From contig CM073896.1 of NCBI GenBank assembly GCA_037176705.1, positions 23,572,708 to 23,636,707 of the forward strand: 64,000 nt of DNA. The letters are read 5' to 3'. This stretch comes from Molossus alvarezi. Taxonomy: Eukaryota; Chordata; Mammalia; Chiroptera; Molossidae. Positions 42,015 through 52,855 of the stretch are shown piece by piece (the stretch's first letter is position 1; every line of letters starts with the position of its first letter). The notes below the pieces were generated by a model. The model saw only the letters and a program-made list of their open reading frames with translations. It was not told the DNA's origin and did not search any database. The position numbers and the translations under genes were made by a program.

Positions 42015-44420
42015 GAACAGAAACAAAACTTTGTTTCCCTAATTCAGCATCCAGAGCTCCCTCTCCACACCACAATCCAGCCAAGAAAAAGTAAATAAAA
42101 ACATAGGTAATATTCACCTAAGTCTATCTAAAGCAATCTCATCTATCACGGGCAACACTAAGAACAGGAAGGAGTACAAACCACTAAACAAGGTGGTAAA
42201 AAGTCTAGACACAAAGTGCTCAAGTAGAAAGAGCCCAGATTTGACAGTTAACCCAAACAAAAACAGTTCTATTATTTCATTGGTTACATAACATTGAAGA
42301 GATTATTCTCTGCATCTCAGTTTTCTCACCTATCAGTGTGCATGAATCTTCCTTATGAAGTTGTTAAATAGATTTAATAAAGGCTCTGTGTTAATATGCC
42401 CACAAAACAGCTTCTTCATGATTTGACTCCTTTTGAGGTTTTTACTTCACTCCAGGCATGTTATTTTTCTTTTTTGCCACATTCTTGGCATTTGTAGGAT
42501 GATTTTAACCAGTTAATCTAAGAGCAGTTGCAACTTGGTTTTATATTTCTAATGAGTACTTATCAAATGACTAGCATGTCATGAATGATGTTCTCTACTT
42601 CTGTGGGTATCTTAATCTCATGTGTGGATTTTTTTTTTTTTTCAATTTTTGCAAGGTCTTTATGTGAACAAGAACTAACCAACAAAAGAATTTGACACAT
42701 CCAACATTAGTGTTCCGTGTTATGGACTGAACACCAAGAGTCACTGGGCAGCTTGATCATTTGGCAAAGTGGCCTGATCCCATGGTTTTATCCCTGGGGC
42801 AGCCAGCACCTGGCTAGAGACCCACCCAACACAATAAACCAGGGAGCTGAGTGCCTGAGCCCAGACGCTGACCACGCAGGGGCAGCTGGGTAGGTACAGC
42901 CCAATGTCCAGTGGTAATGGTCAGGTCCAGGTTCTCAAGAAGGGTTCCAATTGGGTGAGGCATACAATAACTGCTCACCAACAACAACCACAACCAAGTT
43001 GTGAAATAATGTGGTGTTCTAGTTCTCTGTAAACTCGTTAAATCCCATTCTTTTCTAATTCTGCTCAGCTCAGTCCTTTCATGAAAATAGGAGGTATGCA
43101 AGATTTTCACAGGCACAGACTGCAGACACAGAGCTTTCTCTTTCTCACGTAAGTAGTTCCTATCCCCAGCCCTCACGCTTCCTCATAGCAAATGGGATCT
43201 GGTCACTGCTAGGTTCTAAGTCAACCACTTCAGTATTTTCTAAATTGTTTCAGTATTACACTCAGTCAAACTGTGCACTTTCCCCTTTCTCCCTTCCCTC
43301 TGGGGCTGACGTGTCTGCACACAGTCACGTGGTCTCTCAGAGGAAGTGTTTCTGTCATTGTCCAGAGTTGACACTGCTGATATATGCAACCATAATATCT
43401 AGTTCTTAGTGCTGCCATCTTCCAAATGAGCTTCCACTCATCTGGTCTCAGACTGAACAACACACATCAACACTTAGATTGCATCCCTTGTCATGACCTC
43501 GAGAACACTTTGGGTATGTGGCTTTCTCTCTCTGCAAAAACATGCATCCTTATTTGGGACACGAGGAAAGCTCAGTTGCTACCCCACCTCTCTTGGGGCA
43601 CTAAGACAACAAGGACCTGTCAGCAAGCCCTCTCTACCCCTGGCACCGGTACAGCCTTCTCTATTCCACTGCCCCCATGCTGAATGGCATGAGAGTCCCC
43701 GATTTCCCTCCCTTCCAGCCACCAGATGGGAAAGGGGACACTCATCCTACCCAAGACAGGGAAAAATATGCTGTCATAATAAACCCAAAAGATCAACAAA
43801 ATTTCATTCCTTACTCATATAAAATCCATGACAAGTCCAGATGTCCCCACGACATCTGTCTTTGACGTGTTGGCTCAGTCTTCCAGACACAAGATAAGAA
43901 GCAGACTGGAACGTTTAGCACCAGCAGTTCAATGCTTGAACACAGAAATGACCCACGCCACTTCCATGAACAAATGATTGGCCAAGTCGCGAGATCACAC
44001 CTGTCTTCAAGGGGGAGGGGGAACAGCAGTGCCCGCGTGCCCAGAGAATGGGCCCCGGCACCGTCTCCACAGCACTGGCTCCCTCTACTGTGAGGTGCAG
44101 TCTCACAGCCTCTTGGCCCTTTGCTTGGCTCATACTTGGGAGTTGGCCCAAAATGGAGACGCCAGCCTAAAACTGGTGACTGTTTCTCTTTTCAGTTTCC
44201 AATCTCCTTCCCTGTCTTCAGCTGGGAGCATCTTTATCTAGGAAGTAATGGGAAGAGAGAGGAGAGAGAAAGGAAAAATATGAAAAGGTGATTTGAGACT
44301 TCTAACTTTAGAAATCAGGAATTTGACTTCTGTCCTCTTGACAACCTTCACTGCCCACCATGTGGAACGTCAGCCTCACGTGTCTTCTGACATAATGAAG
44401 TGGGGCAGGGTCCTGGGATT
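42015..44420. other. Long stretch without a recognised gene or repeat
   Basis: T14-type run near 42629-42642. Open frames up to 120 codons on both strands (for example 42814-43176 on -, 43493-43822 on +) overlap and show no domain I know. Confidence 0.4.
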
Positions 44421-44435
44421 AAAAGTCAATAGAGG

Positions 44436-44641
44436 GACCAACCGGCATGGCTTGAGCATCGACCCATGCACCAAGAGGTCACCAGTTCGATTCCCGGTCA
44501 GGGCCCGTGCCCAGGTTGTGGGCCCAATCCCCAGTGGGCATGCAGGAGGTGGCCAATTGATGTTCTCTCTCATCGATGTTTCTGTCTCTCTCTCCTTCTC
44601 CCTTCCTCTCTTTCTATAATCAATAAAGAAAAAAAATTTTA
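44436..44641 (+). mobile_element. Ves SINE, 'Leu-like short-tail' form
   Basis: 'gaccaaccggcatggcttga', B box 'ccagttcgattcccggtcag', 'tggccaattgatgttctctc', CT stretch, tail 'tataatcaataaagaaaaaa'. A perfect 15-bp TSD (aaaagtcaatagagg at 44421-44435 and 44642-44656) flanks it. Confidence 0.95.
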
Positions 44642-44656
44642 AAAAGTCAATAGAGG

Positions 44657-45259
44657 TAGGTGAGTACCAATTAGTACTTCATATGCTGTCTTTCCACTAA
44701 GAACCATGCATTACTCTCCCCTCTGTAGACCACGAGTGGGTCTATAAAGGCTGAACAGAGAAATCAAACACATGTAACTTATTAATGCATAGATCAGAGA
44801 ACAGGTCCAAGAAAATGTGTCTTTAAGTGCGGCGATAATTTGTGAAGAGGCCAGCCATCACAAGCATTTTGCTGGCACTTGCTAAAAGTGGAAGGAAGGA
44901 ATAGAAGCAAAAAATACATTCAATGTCCGACTAGAAAGCTCCATACAAAACTTTTAAAAGTGATGCATTCTGAACACCATAGCACTTGCATGAGGTTCTG
45001 CCTCAGCACATCACAACACCCTGATGTTTCTTCTTAACCATTAAAGGTGATTCAAGAGATGGGGTACCCTCCCTGGGAGGCTTTTCATGTTGAAGAATCT
45101 GTTCACTTAAAATATATTTTAAATAGCATTTTGTTATTACCTCCCTAGACCTCTACTAATTATGAAACTTCAGTTTCTCCCACCATGATAGTTTTATAGG
45201 ATCATAAACTCTGAGACTACTGTTCTTAGAGCCAGACTTGAAGGGTTATGACATCTGCT
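44657..45259. other. Unique sequence, nothing recognised
   Basis: AT-rich and without a landmark. Confidence 0.35.
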
Positions 45260-45650
45260 GTATCTGTTTTTTTATTGCTACAATTAAAATGTGTAGCAAA
45301 CAACCACAAAACTTGAGAACCAGACAATAAATGTTTGTGCTCACATTCTTGGGGTGTCAGTTAGAGGGCTCTACTGATCTTGGCAGGGAATGCTGACATA
45401 TCTAGGATCAGCTGGTTGGCTGACACAGGCGGGCCTCACCTGGGGTAACTGGAACATTCCATCCTAGTCCACAGGTCCCGCTCCCTCCTCCCGAGACCAG
45501 CAGCCTACCTGGGCATGTACCTATGGCATTAACCAAGGCATGAGAGAGCAAGCCCAATCACAAACAGAGTGTTCAAGGCTCTGCTTCCACCACGTCTGCT
45601 AATATTCCCAGGCCAAAGCACATCACAAGACTAAACCTGGACTTAAGACA
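45260..45650 (-). repeat. MLT1-type LTR (ancient ERVL-MaLR)
   Basis: On +, 'ttattgctacaattaaaatg', 'caaccacaaaacttgagaac', 'gctggttggctgacacaggc', 'tctgcttccaccacgtctgc' and 'aggccaaagcacatcacaag' follow the reverse complement of MaLR LTRs. Non-coding and old. The subfamily is not determined. Confidence 0.55.
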
Positions 45651-46019
45651 AATAATGGATGCAAGGAGAGCTGAAGGTCAGGCCACGCCATGCTGTTCAC
45701 CACACCCGAGATCTGTCCACCGAGAACGCCTGTGCAGGGCGGGAGCACTGATTGGCCTGGGCAACAGCAAGATGCTGAGCGAAACCTAAAGCAGGAACCA
45801 GCTCCTGTGAACTCAGGGGGAGGGATGGAGAAAAAGAAACGGGATATGGCACTGAGACTTATGAGCCGAAACAAGCATTGAAAAGCCTTTCGTTACAGAA
45901 ATTAAAGTATTAAGAATGACTGAGAAGGGTCAGAGTATAGCATTCTTAGCTCTGCTTTGCCTGATCACACACTGCCTTCTGTTTACAGAGTGCTTCACAC
46001 AGTCCATCTCAACTGTTCC
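45651..46019. other. Unique sequence, nothing recognised
   Basis: A 63-codon + open frame (45690-45881) has no familiar motif. Confidence 0.35.
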
Positions 46020-46160
46020 TAAAGACAGGCCCTCTGCCGTAGCAAGCTGGGCATAAACGTGGGATGTCGGTGACTGCAGGCGTCAACCGGGTGACTGAAG
46101 TGACAACACCAGTAAGTGATCCAGCTGAGACTCAAACCCAAGTCCAGTTCATTTTTCCTA
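46020..46160 (-). repeat. Possible MIR fragment
   Basis: 'ccagtaagtgatccagctga' followed by 'gactcaaacccaagtccagt' resembles the reverse complement of the MIR 5' half. Weak. Confidence 0.4.
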
Positions 46161-47767
46161 CTAGATAATGAAAACTTTCAAAAAATAGCCTTAGGAGCAA
46201 TCACATTTAAAACATGTTTCTTATAATTCCCCAGAATAAAGGCCAAAGTGTCAAGTGTCCTCTAACTTAGAAAAGCAGAAGTTGGCAGTTGCTATGGAGC
46301 CCTGTTAGCGCTCCCCTGCTGGTGCAGTTGGGTTGGGCCTCAAGGCTGTTAAAGGTTATCATGAGCCAACACTTACATATTTGCTAAGTAGTGACAAAAC
46401 ATGCCATGAGTCACATGAAACTTGGGGGGAAATGGTCAAAAGGCTATCAGAGAAGGGTGGGGTGGGGATTCAATGGGGGAATCAGGATCCATCAGCAAAT
46501 GGAGCCTCTGATGGAAAAGATCACTTTGGAAAATGGGGTAAAATTAAAGCTATGAATCCTGAATATACAATCAAATAACACCTGTTGTTACCAGGGAGGA
46601 AAATCAGGGATGACAAAATGTAGGTAGGAGACCTAAAATTTAAAAACTGTGTGAAGACGTAGATTATTACCAATCATGCAGAAGATAAAAAATCAGTCTA
46701 AAGCTTGCAGAAGAAATCTAAAGTCTTGATCATTTTTCTTTGAAATGGAAACCATATATTCTGGAAATGCACCCTTTAATGTGTCTCCATGCAGCCCATA
46801 TATTGCAAGTCTGTTGGAAAATAAACAGAAAGACTTGAATCTGTCTCACACTTCATATCAGACTTGTATTTTTTCTTTAAAATGGCCTGAAGACTAGGAA
46901 AAAAGAAATTGGGGTTGTTCTCATTTCTGTTACCTCATGCAGACATGGGCTGGGTTTCAGAAACCACTTGGGGGGTGGTTGGGAAATGAGATGTGCTTCT
47001 AAAGAGTAACAGAACGAAACAACTCCTGATTAACTAGATGATCTTTATGGAAGGGCCTATCGAATGCTAACATACTAAAGAATTTCAGAGAGAAAATGCC
47101 ATGCTGGGAGACACGACCTCAGGAGAACGGCATGAAGCATGGACTCTCAGAAACCTAGAATCAGAGGAGTTGAGAGCAGCTGATCATCTAGACATTAATA
47201 CTCTTTCATCCTGAGAGGAACCTGAGCAACCTCAGGGGAAAAAAGAAATGCAAAGGAGACTCAGGCTTTGCAAACCACTTTGCAACCTTTAAATTCTGTG
47301 ATTTTCTTTCGATAAAAAGCATATGTCTTAGAACCCTATTTTTGTGGACTTAATTAAGAAAAGTGCATTTGCTACAGAAGCGGTAGAATGGAAATGGGTC
47401 AGATGGCAGGACAAAAGGTGACTCACTGGACCCAGAGTGAAAGGTGGTGCTTTTCAGGGCTTTGTGTCCTATTCTTAACTCTCATCAGCTCACTGTGGGG
47501 GGAGTGAGAAAGCCACTTTCTCTTCCTGGAGTTTAGTTTCTGCAGTGGAAGAGCTGGATGGAATGGTCTCAATGTCCTTATCCTCATGTAATTCTATGAT
47601 GGCCAAATTGCATAGGGTTTGAGTTTTGGAAAGGCCTTTGAGAGGATCCATTCCATCTCCTAATCCCTCCCCAGAAATAGGGTTCTAAGACACACGCTTT
47701 TCATTGAAAGGAAATCAGTATAGAATTTAAATGTTGCCATGGGTTACAGATATCTTATGGAACAAGA
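46161..47767. other. Long stretch without a recognised gene or repeat
   Basis: Open frames stay below 82 codons. Composition is ordinary. Confidence 0.4.
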
Positions 47768-47779
47768 AGGGTCTCCTAT

Positions 47780-47782
<3 letters not shown>

Positions 47783-47810
<28 letters not shown>

Positions 47811-47897
47811 TTGGTACATGCCACTAGCGGGAACTGAACCCAGGACTCTCTGGTCCGCAGGCCGACGCTCCAACTGCTGAGCCAAACCAGCCAGGGC
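47783..47897 (-). mobile_element. Short Ves-type SINE (tRNA head plus TTTA tail)
   Basis: On - the tRNA-like head runs from 'ccctggctggtttggctcag' to a stop at 'ggcatgtacc', followed at once by (AAAT)8. The CT body and classic tail are missing, exactly as in the copy at 4.9 kb. A perfect 15-bp TSD (agggtctcctattta at 47768-47782 and 47898-47912) shows that this short form was itself the inserted unit. Confidence 0.92.
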
Positions 47898-47912
47898 AGG
47901 GTCTCCTATTTA

Positions 47913-48194
47913 AACCCTCCACCATAGTGGAAAAAGCATAGTTGATTCAAAGCTGAGTTCCATTGTGAACTTCGAGTTTTCGCATCTGTAAGATGAATAA
48001 ATACTTCTTACCTTGAAGAAGTTTAATATCTGAAGTGCCTTCAGAAGATGTAGAGCATCACACGTGTTAAGTCAGTCCTTCCTCTTTCTGCTCCCTTCCG
48101 TGTCCCCTCCCCAACGAGACCTGTAAGGAGAAGCTATCTGCCATCCTTTCCAACCTACCAGGGGAGCAAGGACAGCTAAGTGGTTAGAACCTGG
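47913..48194. other. Unique sequence, possible MIR trace
   Basis: 'gagttttcgcatctgtaaga' near 47977 may be a MIR trace. Otherwise nothing is recognised. Confidence 0.3.
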
Positions 48195-48410
48195 TCAATG
48201 GCCTCAGGCCCACTAAGCTCTGGGCCCTGTGTGAACTTGGACACATTCTTTAATCTCTCTGAACCTATGTACAAATCTATGATAATATGAAGATAACTGT
48301 TCCCACCTCATAGGGTTGTTGTGAGGATTAAATGTGCTCAGTACATAAGGGTGTTTGGAGCAGTGCCTGACACAGAGCAAACTCAAGCAATTGCTATGAG
48401 TATGCTGATT
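48195..48410 (+). repeat. MIR SINE
   Basis: 'gggccctgtgtgaacttgga', 'ctttaatctctctgaaccta', 'cctcatagggttgttgtgag' and 'gattaaatgtgctcag' follow the MIR core and 3' region on +. Confidence 0.8.
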
Positions 48411-48984
48411 TTACTTTCAAAACACCAGGTTACACTGATTTCCCTTGTCTCCTTATCCTCACAGTTAATGATCTGCTCTTTCATGCAAAACATCATCTTT
48501 TCAAGAAAACAGTTGCATGCATTTCTCTTCAGACATGCAAAAAACTAAAAAGTTTCCTTGCAAAAGTAGTTGAGGTAAGTGGGATTAATGGATCCAACTG
48601 ATTGCCAGAGATGGAGTAGTGGAACTTTAATATCATCCATTCAAGGTACTGGACACCCACACACTGATGTGTTCCCCTTCTTTGATTAGAAGTCAATAGC
48701 TCCACATCCCTCATTCTGCAGTCCAGGGGGACATCGAAGCACTTTCTATGGACTGAGTGGTTTGATGTGCTCTTGTGAAGACAGTCAAGTGAGGGTCAGA
48801 ACTGGCCTCTGTGTGTACCATCCTCAACGCTAAGCACATGTAGGCGCTCAGAATATCCACTGAACAAGCCAACCAGTGAAACTCCCTCCAGTGAGTGCCT
48901 GGGCACTACAGGATTAACTCCAGGGGCACTTCACACACATTTGAGAGCACAGGACAAAGGCAGATGGCAAAATGTAGTTAATAA
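48411..48984. other. Unique sequence, nothing recognised
   Basis: A short 'cgctaagcacatgtaggcgc' near 48828 may be an L2/MIR 3' end. Confidence 0.35.
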
Positions 48985-49195
48985 GAGATTGGGCTCCAGG
49001 TGGAGACTGTTGATCCTGACTCCATTACCTTTGTGGCTTTGGCTATATCACCTAAACTCTCAATTTTCTTGTCTATGAAATGAGAAGCATAATTGATATA
49101 TCTAACTAGTAGGGGTCTCATGAGATTGAGATAATGCTTATAACGAGTTTAGCACCAAGCATGTGTTCAATGATGTGATGATGATTTCAATATAA
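48985..49195 (+). repeat. MIR SINE
   Basis: 'ggctttggctatatcaccta', 'ctctcaattttcttgtctat', 'gaaatgagaagcataattga' and 'ggtctcatgagattgagata' match the MIR core on +. Confidence 0.65.
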
Positions 49196-49246
49196 AAATG
49201 ACTAAGTACTATGCAATGTGCTACTGCTTTAAAATGTACAAATCAG

Positions 49247-49482
49247 CCCTGGCCAGTTTGTCTCAGTGGTTAGAGCGTCAGCCCATGGACGTAAGGCTCG
49301 CAGGTTTGATTTCAGTCAAGGGCACGTACCTGGGTTGCAGATTTGATTACTAGCCTGGTCGAGGTTGTTTGGGAGGCAACCAACTGATGTGTCTCTCTCA
49401 CATTAATCTCTATCTCTCTCTAAAAAGCAATGGAAAAATAGCATTGAGTGAGGATTAAAATAATAATAATGATAAATAAACT
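49247..49482 (+). mobile_element. Ves SINE
   Basis: Head 'ccctggccagtttgtctcag', A box (GTGGTTAGAGCG), B-box region 'caggtttgatttcagtcaag', 'ggcaaccaactgatgtgtct', short CT stretch, tail 'atggaaaaatagcattgagt'. TSD of 16 bp with two mismatches (aaaatgtacaaatcag at 49231-49246, aaaatgcacaaataag at 49483-49498). Confidence 0.95.
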
Positions 49483-49498
49483 AAAATGCACAAATAAG

Positions 49499-50084
49499 AA
49501 TTTGTAAGGGGAGATCAGTGTGGAACTATGTAGAACATGCATCTTAACTCCCAGCAGATGTTTCCAAAGCTCAGACAGGTAATTAGGTTCTGAGCCTGAC
49601 CTTAGAGGAAGGATGGGTTTAGATCTGCAAAGGACACTTCCCATAGAAAAGGCCTGAAGGATAGACAAGGGGACACTTCAAAGTCTAGTGTGGAAGTGAC
49701 AAGCAACTTTAAAATCGATGAGCTACTTGCGGATAAGCACTGGCTGGTCAAACAGCGTGTGTGGTCAGTAGTGCAAATAGCTCCGTCTTAACTCCTCAGA
49801 CACGTGACCTGACACTTGTGAAGCCTCCCCAGTCTGGCTTTTGCTCTGGGGATACTTTCACTGCCTTGTAGAATTCTGAGGATTAAACGATCTGCTGAAG
49901 GTAAAACAGTCACCGCAGGGTCGAGCTCAAAGTCATCTAGTATGACTACCTAGTGATCTTCTAAGGAAAACAAACACTAAGAGGAATTACATAGATTCAC
50001 TGGACAAACACCTACTGCAGGAGAATTGGGAAAAGCTTACCTCCCTTCAATGTCCTAACTCTCCTTACTGGCTTCTGAAGATAT
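49499..50084. other. Unique sequence, nothing recognised
   Basis: No landmark. Confidence 0.35.
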
Positions 50085-50290
50085 TTCAGAACCTACAATA
50101 CATGCCAGGTCTTACTATCACGGGCTAGGCAGAGTTATCGTGATCTCATTTAATTCTCATACAATTCTAGGACAAGGATAATTTTATTTGCCCTAGTTTA
50201 CAGATTAAAAATACAAAGGTTTAGGTTGATAGAGATTAGTCCTCTGTGTAAGCTCACAGACAGTAAGTGATAGAACAAGACCAGGCTGAG
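50085..50290 (-). repeat. MIR SINE
   Basis: 'aatacatgccaggtcttact', 'atctcatttaattctcatac', 'ccctagtttacagattaaaa' and 'agctcacagacagtaagtga' follow the reverse complement of MIR. Confidence 0.68.
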
Positions 50291-52089
50291 ACCTCAGGAC
50301 ATGTTCCTGCAGAGCTGGACCTGCTTCGAAAGCATGGGCCTCCACCTGGATTAGGACAAGGAAAACAGCCTCACAGGGAAAATGCACACAAGTAGGCGTG
50401 TGGCTGAATGGAGAGTAAGGTCCTGCAAGTTCCATTTCGATCTTTCTCTGTGGTTTAATTCTCATTTTAATTCATAGTGAACAAACCCTGGCACCGTCTG
50501 CCAGCAGAAGTGCACGTGGAACTGTTGTCTCAAGAGGGCAGAGACAGATGCCTCCAACACCCAGAACCCTTTGGAAACAGGTCTGCTTGGCCCAAGTGAC
50601 ATCAACCGCACAACCCAGACTCACACCATCAACTGTGATCTTGTCTGTAAGAAAGACAGCTCGCCCTCATGGGTACACCTTAGAAACAATTTGCTCCTTC
50701 TCTGGCCAAAATAATTCAAAATTAAATTAAAGAATGTTACAGAAAATCTGAAGAGCAGAAAAAAGATTAAAATGTTAAACTATTGGTTCTCAGTTTTGTT
50801 TTCTTCTCAACTTTCTTCATGCATTCTCTTCAGGTCTCATAGAACCAATCTAACCTCCCTGCCCCAATTTCTCAAAGGGAAGGAGGAAGAGGGAAGGAAT
50901 TAGAGGGATAAAATAAGAGGAAGAAGAGTGGAAACAGCACAGAGGAAGAAGGGAAGAGAGAATCAGGGAAGTAGGTGTCTACATATTTGAGGTCAAAAAC
51001 CAGATAGCTGGGATAAAACAAGAAAGCAGGAAACACAGAAAGTTCTCAGGACTCCGGCAGAGGAGCACCCTTGTGCATTGACAGGGCCCAAGAGAATGAG
51101 TGGGTTTCAATGGGCTGAAATGGAAATGCAGAGGCTTCTTGCCTCCCAATGGGGTTACCTTCCCACACGCCTGTCATAAGTTGAAAATATAATTGAAATG
51201 CATTTAAGACACCTAACCGACCACATGTCACAGTTTAGCCTCACCTGGTTTTACTGAGCACGAATGACTTTCTCACCGTTGTGAAGTCAAAAAGCCATAA
51301 ATCCAACCATTGTAAGTCACGGACCATCCGTATTAGAAACAAAGAAGTCAAAGAAATGTGGAGATGGGATCACCATGCATCACCCATGCTGTTAGTAGCT
51401 AAACATTCACCAAGAAACCTCATCACACCTCCCCAGACACAGGCATCTCATCCTTTGGGCTCCCATGGTGTTAGTGATGGGGAATGGTAAAGGGAAGGCA
51501 GACCTCTGGTGTAGGACTGATCACAGTGAAGTGTATAGTTTCTATTTAGATGCTGGACTCAGAGCCTTTGGGGCAGATACTGTATTCTATTTGTGTGTGC
51601 ACACAGTGGGTGTTTAATAAATGTTGCTGAAACGGAGGAAAGAAAAGTAGGGGGAAGGGCAGGGAAGGAAGACAGAATGGAGTCAAAGACATTCAGGAAA
51701 CAACTCCTCCTGATCTCAGTCAGCATGAGCCAAATCTTCTTTTCAAATCTGGCGTATACTTGCCCTATCAGAAAAGAGGAAAAAAAGGCAAAGTGATTCA
51801 TATTGTATCTTTTCATTGGAATGTTTTAAACTTAGCAGCTGCCAATGTAGTGACTCAAGGGCAGATACTATGAACTTAATAAACCATGATCTGAATAAGA
51901 TTTTAACAATGGTTTTATGCCTCTTATAGTCTCATCTGTCCCATGCCAAAATCCACTCCACTCTTATCATTTTGCCTTTGAAATCTTAAGGCATTCTGAT
52001 TAATTACTAAAAAATAGAAAATGCTGCATAACGATACCTTAGATTTTAGCCATGTTCATTTTATCTTGGTTTCTTCCCATCGTCACACA
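50291..52089. other. Long stretch without a recognised gene
   Basis: Purine-rich section at about 50870-50990. A possible L2/MIR 3' end ('acagtgggtgtttaataaat' near 51603). Nothing else. Confidence 0.4.
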
Positions 52090-52230
52090 AGATTCTGAGG
52101 TTGGTAGAGCAAATATTATTAACTCCAGCCCACAGATGTGGAAACTGAGGACGGGAGAGCAACAGCATACAGCAGGCTCATAGCTGAGCGAAAATGAATA
52201 CCTAGGACTCTGAGTCTGAGCTTAGCTCTC
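52090..52230 (-). repeat. MIR SINE fragment
   Basis: 'ccacagatgtggaaactgag' and 'gcaggctcatagctgagcga' match the reverse complement of the MIR core. Confidence 0.62.
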
Positions 52231-52629
52231 TCACTGCAGAACTGCATAGGGTAGGGTCATTCTAGAATGTTCTTTGGGTGTGTCTCTGGAAGCAGAGAAA
52301 GTAGGAAATATTTCCCAAGTTTCTACATATCAGACATGTTCTTGCATATACTAATGTCTTTATTTTATAAGGTAGATTTTTATTGTTCTCATTCAGCTCT
52401 GTTTTCAAACATATTTTAGCAGCAGAACCTTTTAATCAAAATGGCATGCCAATCCCTCTATGCAAATCGGAGAAAAGTGGAGTTCACCTCTTTCTAGCTA
52501 AGAGACCAGGAAAGGGTTGGTGCTAGGGGCCGCTGGCCTCAGGCTCAGTACCGCACATGAGAAACACCAGGATGCCATGAAACACACTAGAGACCGTGTC
52601 ACGGAGCATGTCCACCTTCTGGCAGAGTG
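52231..52629. other. Unique sequence, nothing recognised
   Basis: No landmark. Confidence 0.35.
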
Positions 52630-52855
52630 AGAAGAACGGGGACTTCGAGTCCAACTAATTCCAATTTCAAGCCTAGCACTTGCTCACTGGGGACACTGAG
52701 GAGGTCGTCAGCCTCTCTGACCCTCAGTTTGTTCATCTGTAAAAGAGTCATCAAAACACCTGCCAGGCAAGTCTGTTGTAAGGATTAACTTGGGCACCTA
52801 AGCAAAGCATGGCTCCCAGCGCTCAGCACACAGTAGGTACGCAGGTGGCTTCCTT
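52630..52855 (+). repeat. MIR SINE
   Basis: 'ctctctgaccctcagtttgt', 'tcatctgtaaaagagtcatc', 'aagtctgttgtaaggattaa' and 'agcgctcagcacacagtagg' follow MIR on + to its 3' end. Confidence 0.8.

Noticed and set aside
43493..43822. 109-codon plus-strand frame next to an 85-codon frame in another register
   Set aside because: Overlapping chance frames with no conserved motif or exon signals.
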